A stretch of DNA of 64,000 nucleotides, from contig DISM01000005.1 in the NCBI GenBank assembly GCA_002421805.1, forward strand, positions 54,584 through 118,583, written 5' to 3'. This DNA is from Candidatus Omnitrophica bacterium UBA6210. GTDB taxonomy: Bacteria; Omnitrophota; Gorgyraeia; Velamenicoccales; Velamenicoccaceae. Below, piece after piece: positions 1 to 7,488 of the stretch. Numbering within the stretch: the first letter of the stretch is position 1; each line of letters begins with the position of its first letter. The translations under genes and the position numbers were made by a program. A model generated the notes under the pieces. The model was not told the DNA's origin. It saw nothing but the letters and a program-made list of their open reading frames with translations, and ran no database searches.

Positions 1-1
1 A

Positions 2-928
2 AAAAAACTGGCCGGGATCGTAGGCCAGGTGGCCCTGGACATGGAGGCCGGCCGGACGTTGCGGGACGCCTTGTCGAAATTCCCGGACATCTTTTCCTCT
101 TTGTGGATCAACCTTATCGAGACCGGCGAGGCCAGCGGCAACCTTCCCATGGTCTTGGACAAGCTGGCCTATTATTTGGAAGAATCGGCCAATTTTAAGA
201 GAAAGATCGTTTCCGCGCTCCTCTATCCCGGGATCCTGTTGTTCGTCTCTGTGTCTGCGGTCTTCTTTTTTGTTATCAAGATCGTCCCGACCTTCGCCAC
301 GATCCTGGTGAATTTCGGCGTGGAGTTGCCGCTCCCGACGAAGATCCTGATCAATACGAGCACGCTTTTGACGAAAAACCTGTTTTTGATCGTGATTTGT
401 GTCATGGGTTTTGTGTTTTTGTTCCGTTATCTCAAGCGGCGGCCGCCGTTTGACAGGATCATCGAGGACATTTCTTTCAGGGTGCCGATCTTCGGCGAAT
501 TCCTGAGGTTCATGTACCTGGAACGTTTTGCCACGACTATGTCCATCCTGATCGAGAGTGGCGTGCCTATCCTCTACGCCCTTGAGATCTCTGAACGCAG
601 TGCAGGGTCGATCAGGATGACGGACGCCATCAGCTATATCAAGCGGAATGTCAAGGAAGGCCGCAGCATGGCCGTGCCCATGGAAAAAAGCGAGTTTTTT
701 ACGCCCATGGTCGTCCAGATGATCGCCATCGGCGAAGAGATCGGCGAATTATCGAATATGCTCAAGCGCATTGCGAAATATTATCAGGAGTATCTGGAGA
801 CCTTCGTCTCGCGTCTGGCGACGATCTTCGAGCCCCTGATGATCGTTTTTATCGGCGTCATCATCGGCGGAATGGTCATCTCCATCTTCATGCCGATCTT
901 CAGCATCGCATTCATGAAGACGAATTAA
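2..928 (+). CDS. Type II secretion/type IV pilus inner-membrane platform protein, GspF/PilC family (5' end outside window)
   Basis: Polytopic inner-membrane protein that couples the assembly ATPase to pseudopilin polymerisation. The frame is open to the left edge (from base 2), so the N-terminal cytoplasmic part is missing and only about 308 of the usual ~400 residues are seen. Two copies of the T2SSF-type helical domain are visible. Each starts with a G-x-x-L-x-x-A-L type segment (near residues 18-25 and 205-215) and is followed by hydrophobic segments: the VSAVFFFVIKIVPTF and FLIVICVMGFVFLF pair after the first, and the IVFIGVIIGGMVISIF segment at the C-terminus. The five pseudopilin genes that follow support a pilus or T2SS role. 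The family is clear; whether it serves a pilus or a secretion machine is not. Confidence 0.9.
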   Translation, partial: KKLAGIVGQVALDMEAGRTLRDALSKFPDIFSSLWINLIETGEASGNLPMVLDKLAYYLEESANFKRKIVSALLYPGILLFVSVSAVFFFVIKIVPTFATILVNFGVELPLPTKILINTSTLLTKNLFLIVICVMGFVFLFRYLKRRPPFDRIIEDISFRVPIFGEFLRFMYLERFATTMSILIESGVPILYALEISERSAGSIRMTDAISYIKRNVKEGRSMAVPMEKSEFFTPMVVQMIAIGEEIGELSNMLKRIAKYYQEYLETFVSRLATIFEPLMIVFIGVIIGGMVISIFMPIFSIAFMKTN

Positions 929-945
929 TTTTTTACATAAGTTGC

Positions 946-974
946 TTGACTTGATGAGCTTGAAATGCTATTCT
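946..974 (+). promoter_or_regulatory. Sigma-70-type promoter for the first prepilin gene
   Basis: TTGACT (946-951) and TATTCT (969-974) are separated by 17 bases. They lie about 70 bases upstream of the prepilin start at 1045, in the gap after the GspF-like gene. Predicted by eye only. Confidence 0.55.
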
Positions 975-1044
975 TTTTTAAGAAGTTGGATTTGTTAATC
1001 ACGATAAAACGGGTGTAACTCTTCAACCAAAAGGAGGGGCAAAC

Positions 1045-1473
1045 ATGTTCCAGAGGAGAAAAAGGAGAGCCGGTTTTACGCTGTTGGAACTCATCATCGT
1101 CATCATAGTTATCGGTATTCTCGCGTCCATCGCGTTGCCGCGTTACATCAGGATCGCTGAAAAGGGTAGGGCTGCTGAAGCGAAGAACATCCTGTCTGCC
1201 ATCAGGAGCGCACAGATGAGATATGCGGCGCAGCACGCTCTCTATGCGACGACTATCGGCAACCTCGATCTGAACCTGCCTGCGGCGAAGTATTACACCT
1301 ATGTTACGACCTGCGCGACAGTGACGGACCTGAGCAGCACGACCGCCTGTTTGGCAACGGCGACCAGGTTGACGACAGTAGTTGCTGAAAACCCGAATAT
1401 GGGCGCTTACGTTTTGAACATCTCCATGGGCGGATTGCTTGATGGTGATGCGACGGGAGACACAGCTCTGTAA
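1045..1473 (+). CDS. Type IV prepilin-like protein (major pseudopilin type)
   Basis: A 142-residue secreted subunit for a type IV pilus or type II secretion pseudopilus. A short basic leader (about 10 residues) precedes the prepilin peptidase site G/FTLLEL with the conserved Glu+5. Then comes the hydrophobic assembly helix IIVIIVIGILASIALPRY and an alpha-helical spine (KGRAAEAKNILSAIRSAQMRYAA). The C-terminal globular part carries two cysteines (C90 and C97) that could form a disulfide. A strong Shine-Dalgarno sequence (AAGGAGGGG) precedes the ATG. Its own promoter and terminator suggest a separately and highly expressed subunit. Confidence 0.92.
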   Translation: MFQRRKRRAGFTLLELIIVIIVIGILASIALPRYIRIAEKGRAAEAKNILSAIRSAQMRYAAQHALYATTIGNLDLNLPAAKYYTYVTTCATVTDLSSTTACLATATRLTTVVAENPNMGAYVLNISMGGLLDGDATGDTAL

Positions 1474-1494
1474 TTGATATTGCTTGGCGAATTC

Positions 1495-1544
1495 AATGCT
1501 CCGGTGCGGTGGAGGACTTAGAGACTGCGCCGGAGCATTTTTTT
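1495..1544 (+). terminator. Rho-independent terminator after the first prepilin gene
   Basis: A 12-bp stem ATGCTCCGGTGC / GCGCCGGAGCAT (one G-T wobble) is followed by seven T residues. It would separate the monocistronic prepilin transcript from the genes downstream. A second perfect 9-bp stem-loop (TTATCCGCC/GGCGGATAA, 1571-1598) follows without a T tract. Confidence 0.85.
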
Positions 1545-1615
1545 AATCGAGCCGCAGGATGCGGCGAAGATTATCCGCCGACGCCTTGTGGCGGATAAAC
1601 GGGTAGCGGAGCGCT

Positions 1616-2587
1616 GTGCTGAATTTGATTTTTGTGACGACAACGGATTGTCAGTTGCAATGCCGGCATTGCCTGAGAGGCGAAGCCTCAGGGCAGCATC
1701 TGCCTTTTGAGATCGTGGAAAAGGCGGTGGCGGGCGCAAAAAAATACGGCATCGAAAGCCTCCACTTGACCGGCGGCGAGCCTTTTCTATACAAGAACCT
1801 GGAGCAGACGCTGGCGTTGGCCGAGAAGGAGAATTTGGCCGTTACTTTTTCAACGAATGGCCTGCTTTTGCCGGCGCATCGGGAGCTGCTGCGGACCTAT
1901 CGTAAACAGATCCGTATCCTGAGCATCAGCGCCGAAAGCCCGCGCCGCGATGTCTACGAGCAGATCAGGGGGGAGGGGCATTTTTCGCAGTTGCTGGCCG
2001 CCCTGCAATTTTGCCGCAAGGAAGGCTTGCCGTTCGGGATCCTTTGTTGTTTGAACAAGCTCAATGCCTCCCAGATCGCGGATATCATCAGGTTTGCCCG
2101 CAAAGAGAAGGCCGTCCAGGTCCATTTTACGGCAGCCCTGCCGTGCCGCAGGTCCCGCAAGAATGACCTTGTCCTTTCCGAAGAGGAGCGCGAGAAAGCC
2201 CTCCAGATCCTGCAGAAAGCGCTCCATTATTCCCAGCTCGATTTCTTCAGGCTTGCCTATACGCCCATCAGGATTGGTGAGCCTGTCGTGGCTTCGGACA
2301 GCCTCGTGATGTGCGCCAACCAGTCGCTGCGTAACGTCACGATCGACGTGGACGGACAGATACATTTTTGTTGTTTTTTGACGCAGTATGATATACCATA
2401 TGAACAAGAAAAACGCCTCAAGATCACGCGTCTGCAGGACGTCTCTTTTGACGAGGCGTTGGGGCTTTTTCAGGCGCGGATGGCTGAATTTTTACGCGGT
2501 CGGTTGTCGGACTACCAGGACCAGCGTTGGAAGCGTGACCTTGATTTCAGCAGTTGTTTTTATTGCCATAAAAAACTTATCCAGTAG
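1616..2587 (+). CDS. Radical SAM protein with SPASM-like C-terminal cysteines
   Basis: A 323-residue radical SAM enzyme. The CxxxCxxC cluster is C12, C16 and C19 (DCQLQCRHC), followed by the LTGGEPF motif typical of SAM binding. The C-terminal third has further cysteines (the MCANQSLR segment, HFCCF, and CFYCHKK), as in SPASM/twitch maturases that hold extra Fe-S clusters. The start is GTG with only a weak Shine-Dalgarno. It lies between two prepilin genes and ends 24 bases before the next one, so a role in modifying pilin-like substrates is possible but unproven. The substrate is unknown. Confidence 0.82.
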   Translation: MLNLIFVTTTDCQLQCRHCLRGEASGQHLPFEIVEKAVAGAKKYGIESLHLTGGEPFLYKNLEQTLALAEKENLAVTFSTNGLLLPAHRELLRTYRKQIRILSISAESPRRDVYEQIRGEGHFSQLLAALQFCRKEGLPFGILCCLNKLNASQIADIIRFARKEKAVQVHFTAALPCRRSRKNDLVLSEEEREKALQILQKALHYSQLDFFRLAYTPIRIGEPVVASDSLVMCANQSLRNVTIDVDGQIHFCCFLTQYDIPYEQEKRLKITRLQDVSFDEALGLFQARMAEFLRGRLSDYQDQRWKRDLDFSSCFYCHKKLIQ

Positions 2588-2611
2588 GGAGAGGCACGAG
2601 CGGAGGCGCTT

Positions 2612-3013
2612 ATGAAACGCAGGATCGGTTTTACCTTGCTTGAGATGATGATCGTCGTCGTCGTGATCGGCGTGCTGGCGTCTATCGCCTTGCCGCGTTA
2701 TGTCCGCGTCGTTGAAAAAGGCCGTTCGGCTGAGGCGCGCCATATTCTTGGATTGATCCGGGATTCCGAGTTGGCGTATTATTTGGATATGGACAGATAC
2801 ACGAATACTCTTACCCAGTTGGGGGTGCAGGTTCCGACGGCCTGTAACGCCAGCTATTATTTCAGCTATGGCGTTACCGGCGCTCCCGGTTCTTTTACGG
2901 CGACTGCTACGCGTTGCACAGGGGCGAACGGAAAAAGGCCCGGCGGAACGACTGCCTTTGTGCTTAACATCACCCCCGCCGGCGTGTTGGGCGGGACAGC
3001 TGGCTTTGTTTAA
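2612..3013 (+). CDS. Type IV prepilin-like protein
   Basis: A 133-residue pseudopilin. The very short leader MKRRIG is followed by FTLLEMMIVVVVIGVLASIA, with Glu+5 preserved. The spine helix (EKGRSAEARHILGLIRDSE) closely resembles that of the prepilin at 1045, so the two are likely paralogues. Two cysteines (C88 and C111) may form a C-terminal disulfide loop. It starts 24 bases after the radical SAM gene and probably shares its transcript. Confidence 0.9.
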   Translation: MKRRIGFTLLEMMIVVVVIGVLASIALPRYVRVVEKGRSAEARHILGLIRDSELAYYLDMDRYTNTLTQLGVQVPTACNASYYFSYGVTGAPGSFTATATRCTGANGKRPGGTTAFVLNITPAGVLGGTAGFV

Positions 3014-3066
3014 TCCTCGGCCGGGGTCTGTGCTTTCCGGGGATATGTCCATAAGGGGGGCTGTCC

Positions 3067-3495
3067 ATGATTGAGAAACCGCTGGATCCATGTTACACTT
3101 TTGATATGAGAAAGAACCGCGGCTTTACCTTGATAGAGTTAATGGTGGTCATTACCATTATCGGTATCCTGGCAGGGGTTTCTGTCGTCAGCTACAGCAA
3201 TGCCAAGGAGAAGTCCCTGGACAAGGAGGCGACGGCCGCCCTTGTCCTGATCCGTAACGCGGAACGCCAGTATTTCGCGAGGTTCGAACGGTTCTGGCCT
3301 TCGGGGACCACGATCACGACGCTGACGCAGATCAACGGCAATCTGTCCCTTGATCTGAGTTCAGCCAACTGGGTCTTTGGTGTTACCGGCGGAGCCTCGG
3401 GCATCACGTATAACGCTTCATGCACGCGGGCGGGCCGGACATGGCGCATTTCAGGCTTGACAGGTAATCCCACTTGTTCCGGAACCTGTTTTTAA
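3067..3495 (+). CDS. Type IV prepilin-like protein, start ambiguous (3067 or 3106)
   Basis: Pseudopilin with the motif G/FTLIELMVVITIIGILAGVS, a spine helix containing KEKSLDKEATAALVLIRNAE, and two to three C-terminal cysteines. The ATG at 3067 has a good Shine-Dalgarno (AAGGGGGG) and gives a 19-residue leader. An internal ATG at 3106 gives the typical short leader MRKNRG but has no Shine-Dalgarno. It sits directly behind a promoter-like sequence (TTGAGA 3071-3076, 17-base gap, TACACT 3094-3099). I prefer 3067 for the operon transcript. Confidence 0.88.
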   Translation: MIEKPLDPCYTFDMRKNRGFTLIELMVVITIIGILAGVSVVSYSNAKEKSLDKEATAALVLIRNAERQYFARFERFWPSGTTITTLTQINGNLSLDLSSANWVFGVTGGASGITYNASCTRAGRTWRISGLTGNPTCSGTCF

Positions 3496-3505
3496 CGGTC
3501 GATCT

Positions 3506-3874
3506 ATGACGCGGATGCATAAGATGAGACGATCGGGTTTTACGCTCATGGAGGTCGTTGTCGCGATCACCATTTTGAGCCTTTTGTCCGCCGGGTTTTT
3601 CAGCGTCGCTTTTTCGGCGCGCAATTTGACGTGGCGTTCCAGGATGCGCTTGAGGGGGATCGAGATCGCCAGGCACCGTGTTGAAGAGCTCAGGCGGTTT
3701 GTCCGGGCCGATACGTGGGATACGGGTTCGCTGCGCGTAATGGGTTGGACGGGATGGACGGCAGCCCCTGAAGATTCCCAATTTCAGACGCGTTATATCG
3801 TCCAGGCGATCGCGGGCGGGTATCAGTGCCGTAACGTGACCGTACAGGTGAGGTGGAATGAGTCGGGGATGTAG
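3506..3874 (+). CDS. Minor pseudopilin, PilV/GspI-like
   Basis: A 122-residue protein with leader MTRMHKMRRSG, then FTLMEVVVAITILSLLSAGF with Glu+5. The longer, less conserved hydrophobic helix, the IEIARHRVEELRR segment and the small size fit minor (tip) pseudopilins of the PilV/GspI type. The assignment to a subtype is inferred from length and gene order. It begins 10 bases after the previous prepilin gene and its end overlaps the next gene by 17 bases, suggesting translational coupling. Confidence 0.82.
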   Translation: MTRMHKMRRSGFTLMEVVVAITILSLLSAGFFSVAFSARNLTWRSRMRLRGIEIARHRVEELRRFVRADTWDTGSLRVMGWTGWTAAPEDSQFQTRYIVQAIAGGYQCRNVTVQVRWNESGM

Positions 3875-4418
3875 CAGGCATACAGGCAAGGGCATGACCA
3901 TGATCGAGCTGATCCTGGCATTGCTTCTGCTCAACGTCGTTATTCTGACGGGTATTTCGATGGAGTTCGGGGCGAGGCGGATATTTTCTGCGACCGACCT
4001 TGAATCGCTTCTCATGGGAGAATTGGCCCCTATTGCCTCGGCCATCACAACCGACATCAACCGGGGCATAGGAACGACATCAAGTCTTCCTTATTCGACG
4101 ACCAACATCGGCGGATGTACCAATACGTTGCGTATCCGTACGGATGCGGACAACGACGGCCAGGTGAGCGGCGGAGATGTGTGGGTGGCCTATTGCCGTA
4201 CGACTGCCAACAATTTCCGTTATTATCCGAACGCCGCCTCAACCTCAACATACACGACGTTGTCCGACAGGATCACCCAGTTTACGCGGACGGCTTCGAA
4301 TGATTGGATGACGATTGTGCTTGCGGCCAGGGTCATTCCCGGGTCGGCCATCAATCTGACGAATCCTGAGGTCGTCATAAATTCAAGCGCGCAATTTCGC
4401 AGTGCGTCTTTCCAGTAA
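3858..4418 (+). CDS. Minor pseudopilin, PilW/GspJ-like
   Basis: A 186-residue protein. The leader MSRGCSRHTGKG is followed by MTMIELILALLLLNVVILTG, a prepilin site with Met at +1 and Glu at +5. It is longer than the others and has a mostly beta-rich, Ser/Thr-rich C-terminal domain, as in PilW/GspJ proteins. The order short minor pilin then long minor pilin matches many pilus and T2SS tip operons. It ends the pilin cluster, 22 bases before tRNA-Ala. Confidence 0.8.
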   Translation: MSRGCSRHTGKGMTMIELILALLLLNVVILTGISMEFGARRIFSATDLESLLMGELAPIASAITTDINRGIGTTSSLPYSTTNIGGCTNTLRIRTDADNDGQVSGGDVWVAYCRTTANNFRYYPNAASTSTYTTLSDRITQFTRTASNDWMTIVLAARVIPGSAINLTNPEVVINSSAQFRSASFQ

Positions 4419-4440
4419 CATCATCTCATTAACGATTTTT

Positions 4441-4516
4441 GGGGCAGTAGCTCAGTTGGGAGAGCATCACGTTCGCAACGTGGGGGTCGGGAGTTCAAAT
4501 CTCCTCTGCTCCACCA
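4441..4516 (+). tRNA. tRNA-Ala (anticodon CGC)
   Basis: A full cloverleaf folds: 7-bp acceptor stem GGGGCAG/CTGCTCC, D arm GCTC-AGTTGGGA-GAGC, anticodon loop TTCGCAA, T arm with TTCAAAT loop, and encoded CCA. The third acceptor pair is G-T, matching the G3:U70 identity element read by alanyl-tRNA synthetase. The alaS gene is also in this window. Confidence 0.96.
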
Positions 4517-4634
4517 ATTTTTTCCTGGTCGGAAAAAATTGGTGGATGCCGCAACGAGCGTAACCGAGCGATAAGCGAGGTAGCGAGTGCGGCGCCACCA
4601 CTTTAATGTGACCCGACAAGGAAAAAATTGGTGC
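4511..4634 (+). repeat. Modular palindromic repeat trailing tRNA-Ala
   Basis: A perfect 15-bp inverted repeat begins inside the tRNA 3' end: CCACCAATTTTTTCC (4511-4525) and GGAAAAAATTGGTGG (4531-4545). It is followed by ATGCCGC, a variable GC-rich stem region, GCGGCGCCACCAC, then TTTAATGTGACCCGACAAG. GGAAAAAATTGGTG recurs at 4620-4633. The same architecture follows tRNA-Tyr at 63.3 kb. No protein is expected here. Confidence 0.8.
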
Positions 4635-4659
4635 CTGCTTGTGGGAAGTCTGGGATGCG

Positions 4660-4690
4660 GAATTTGTTGCACGACGACAAATTCGTGCAA
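4660..4690 (+). other. Two overlapping, mutually exclusive hairpins upstream of amrS
   Basis: GAATTTGT (4660-4667) can pair with ACAAATTC (4677-4684). TTGCACGA (4667-4674) can pair with TCGTGCAA (4683-4690). The two 8-bp stems compete for the same bases and lie 33-63 bases before the amrS start. This may be a simple repeat relic or a switching leader. Confidence 0.4.
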
Positions 4691-4722
4691 TGTAAATTCA
4701 AGTGCCACTACTAAACTGAAAC

Positions 4723-5883
4723 ATGACCACCATGAAGTCCCGCCTGTGTGTTTATGCCGTTGTTCTGTGTCTTTCATTCCTAGCCGCTTTTTCCGTTTTG
4801 GCCCTGGAGCAGTCCAAGAGCGATCTTCACGAGGCGTCTTTTTATCACCGGCTCGAAAACGGTTTTGTCCAATGCGTGCTGTGTCCCCGCCGTTGTACCA
4901 TTTCGGAAGGCAGCAGGGGGTTTTGCGGCGTCAGGGAGGACCAGGGGGGCCGTCTTTACAGCCTTGTTTATGGGAAGCCTTGTTCGTTGCATATAGATCC
5001 TATCGAGAAGAAACCGCTCTTCCATTTTTTGCCGGGGTCGGAAGCCTTTTCCCTGGCCACGGTGGGCTGCAATCTTAAGTGCAAGTTTTGCCAGAATTGG
5101 CAGATATCCCAGGCCGGCGTTGAAGATGTGGCTGCGGTTTCTTTGACTCCCGAGGAGGTCATACAGAAAGTCAAGGCCAGCGGCGCGCCCGTGATCGCTT
5201 ATACCTATACGGAGCCGACGATCTATTATGAATATATGTATGATATCGCGCGGCTGGCCCATGCCGCCGGGATCAAGAATGTCATGCATTCGGCCGGATA
5301 CATCAATGAAGAGCCGTTACGCCAGCTTTGTCCTTATCTTGATGCGGCGAACATCGACCTCAAGGGGTTCAACGACCGTTTTTACTCGGAGATGACCCTG
5401 GGGGGCTTGGAGGATGTCCTGCGCACGCTCAAGATCCTTAAAAGCGAAGGGGTATGGCTTGAGATCACGCATCTGATCATTCCCGGGATCAACGACGACC
5501 CCGAAGAAACAAGGAAGCTTTGCAGGTGGATCAAGGAAAACCTGGGTCCCGGAACGCCTCTTCACTTGTCCCGCTTCTGGCCCATGTATAAACTGGTCCA
5601 TTTGTCTCCAACGCCTGTCTCGACGCTTGAGAAAGCCAGGCAGATCGCCCAGGAGGAAGGCCTGCAGTATGTCTATATCGGCAATGTGGGCGGCACGGAA
5701 GGGGAAGATACGTTCTGTCCGAAATGCAAAGCCAAGGTGATCGACAGGTCTGGTTATGTGATCACGGCCATTCATATTGCCGGCGGCCGTTGCGCTTTCT
5801 GCGGCAACAAAATCGAAGGCGTATGGAAAAATAATCCAGAGGACAGACCACAGAGCACAGGGAACGTAAAGACAGGAAAATAG
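4723..5883 (+). CDS. amrS: AmmeMemoRadiSam system radical SAM enzyme, with exported-type N-terminus
   Basis: A 386-residue radical SAM protein of the AmrS family, whose reaction is not established. Conserved features are an N-terminal Cys-rich stretch (QCVLCPRRC...GFCGVRE), the Fe-S motif C116-x3-C120-x2-C123 (CNLKCKFC), YTYTEPTI, and a C-terminal zinc-ribbon-like set (FCPKCKAK...CAFCGNK). Unusually, residues 1-28 form a basic-hydrophobic signal-like segment (VYAVVLCLSFLAAFSVLA). No clear Shine-Dalgarno is seen. The Memo-AMMECR1 fusion follows, giving the full three-part system. Confidence 0.9.
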   Translation: MTTMKSRLCVYAVVLCLSFLAAFSVLALEQSKSDLHEASFYHRLENGFVQCVLCPRRCTISEGSRGFCGVREDQGGRLYSLVYGKPCSLHIDPIEKKPLFHFLPGSEAFSLATVGCNLKCKFCQNWQISQAGVEDVAAVSLTPEEVIQKVKASGAPVIAYTYTEPTIYYEYMYDIARLAHAAGIKNVMHSAGYINEEPLRQLCPYLDAANIDLKGFNDRFYSEMTLGGLEDVLRTLKILKSEGVWLEITHLIIPGINDDPEETRKLCRWIKENLGPGTPLHLSRFWPMYKLVHLSPTPVSTLEKARQIAQEEGLQYVYIGNVGGTEGEDTFCPKCKAKVIDRSGYVITAIHIAGGRCAFCGNKIEGVWKNNPEDRPQSTGNVKTGK

Positions 5884-5905
5884 AAAAACAAAAGCGAGCG
5901 CGGCC

Positions 5906-7483
5906 ATGAAAAGATTGTGGGAACGCAGAGATCGAGAGGGCAGGAGAAGTTCTTTAAGCTTTTGCATGACGTTTTTGATCTCTCTGTTCTGTGTTCTTTG
6001 TTCACTGTTTTCCGTTTCTTGCGAAGCAGGAGGCGTCAAGGAACCGAACGTGGCCGGCGCATTCTATCCGCGGGATGCGCAAGACCTTGCCTCGGCGGTG
6101 CGCTGGTATCTGGATAACGCCAAGGACGTGAAAGTGGAGGGCGAGCCTGTCGTCCTCATCGTGCCTCATGCAGGATACGTCTATTCCGCTCCTGTGGCCG
6201 CGTATGGGTTCAAGGCTGTCGAAGGAAAGGCCTATGAGACGGTCGTGATCCTCGGGCCGAGCCATTATTTCCCGTTTCATGGGGCGTCGGTCTATTCCCG
6301 CGGGACCTTTCGGACGCCGCTGGGTACCCTGGATATCGATACGGCGGCGGCATCGAGTTTTTTGGCGTCCGGAAAAGGATTAGTCGTTGACGAACAGGGC
6401 TATTTTGAGCAGGAACATTCCATCGAGGTCGAACTTCCCTTTCTCCAATCTGTCCTTAAACCGGGTTTTAAGATCCTTCCTGTTTTGGTCGGCGATATGA
6501 ACTATGATGAGTGCCTTCGGCTGGCCTCATTCCTGGCCGGTTTGTCGAACGGCAGGAATATGCTGGTCGTGGTCAGTACAGACCTTTCTCATTACAAGAC
6601 GTATCGGGAGGCCTTGGATTACGATGCCCGCACAGCCGCGTATCTGGCGGCTTTTGATACCAGGGGGCTGTGGGATGCGGTTGCTTCTACGGGATGGAAT
6701 GTTTGCGGCATCCGCCCGCTTGTCGCAGGCATGGAGTATGCCAGGCAGATCGGCGCCGATGAGTTTTCTCTTCTTCGAGCAGCCAATTCCGGAGATACGG
6801 CGGGAGGAAGGGACAGGGTCGTCGGGTATCTGAGCGCCGTTTTGAGCAAACCCCAAGATGGCCATTCCGCTGCGCCCGTGGCGGCCCAAGACGATTCGAT
6901 AACGCAAAATGACACAGGAGAGTCTATGCTGACTCAACAAGATAAGAAGAGATTGCTGGAGATCGCCCGGGAGACGATCGCCGCCCACACGGCGGGCAAG
7001 TCTTTGCCTGTCTTTCACGAGTCGGGCGCCGGATTGAACCTCAAGCGCGGCTGTTTCGTCACGTTGAGGGAACGCGGGAATCTGCGCGGTTGCATCGGTT
7101 TGTTCTCATCCGACGAACCGTTATACCGGAGCGTGCAGAGCATGGCCGTTGCGTCCTCGTCCCAAGACTACCGTTTTTCTCCGGTGCGCCCACAGGAATT
7201 GAAGGATATCACGATCGAGATATCCGTATTGTCTGAGCCCGGCCTGATCGATGACTGGAAGAAGATCCGCCTTGGCATCGACGGCGTCATTGTGCGGCGT
7301 GGATATTCTTCGGGTGTTTTTCTTCCCCAGGTGGCGACGGAGACCGGCTGGGACCTGGAGACGTTTTTAAGCGAGCTTTGTTCGCAGAAGGCGGGGCTGC
7401 CGTCGGACTGTTACAAAGACCCCGGGACAAAGATATATACCTTCCAGGCTGAAATTTTTTCCGAGGAAGAATCCGCGCGTTGA
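5906..7483 (+). CDS. AmmeMemoRadiSam fusion protein: Memo-like (AmrB) plus AMMECR1 (AmrA)
   Basis: A 525-residue fusion. Residues about 45-320 are a Memo-like dioxygenase-fold domain with VPHAGYVYS, LGPSHYFPFHG, EQEHSIEVELPF and STDLSHY, which supply the conserved metal-site histidines. Residues about 341-520 are an AMMECR1 domain with the signature LRGCIG. The N-terminus contains FLISLFCVLCSLFSVSC, a signal peptide and possible lipobox. It is encoded by a repeat-like stretch that may have been captured. Biochemical function is unknown. It follows amrS by 22 bases. Confidence 0.9.
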   Translation: MKRLWERRDREGRRSSLSFCMTFLISLFCVLCSLFSVSCEAGGVKEPNVAGAFYPRDAQDLASAVRWYLDNAKDVKVEGEPVVLIVPHAGYVYSAPVAAYGFKAVEGKAYETVVILGPSHYFPFHGASVYSRGTFRTPLGTLDIDTAAASSFLASGKGLVVDEQGYFEQEHSIEVELPFLQSVLKPGFKILPVLVGDMNYDECLRLASFLAGLSNGRNMLVVVSTDLSHYKTYREALDYDARTAAYLAAFDTRGLWDAVASTGWNVCGIRPLVAGMEYARQIGADEFSLLRAANSGDTAGGRDRVVGYLSAVLSKPQDGHSAAPVAAQDDSITQNDTGESMLTQQDKKRLLEIARETIAAHTAGKSLPVFHESGAGLNLKRGCFVTLRERGNLRGCIGLFSSDEPLYRSVQSMAVASSSQDYRFSPVRPQELKDITIEISVLSEPGLIDDWKKIRLGIDGVIVRRGYSSGVFLPQVATETGWDLETFLSELCSQKAGLPSDCYKDPGTKIYTFQAEIFSEEESAR

Positions 7484-7488
7484 CGATC

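Noticed and set aside
925..1236. Minus-strand ORF covering the start of the first prepilin gene
   Set aside because: Overlaps the prepilin promoter and coding start, low-complexity translation, no start signal.
4421..4777. Minus-strand ORF with GDLNSRPP-type sequence over tRNA-Ala
   Set aside because: This peptide is a well-known artefact of translating tRNA genes; the tRNA folds perfectly.
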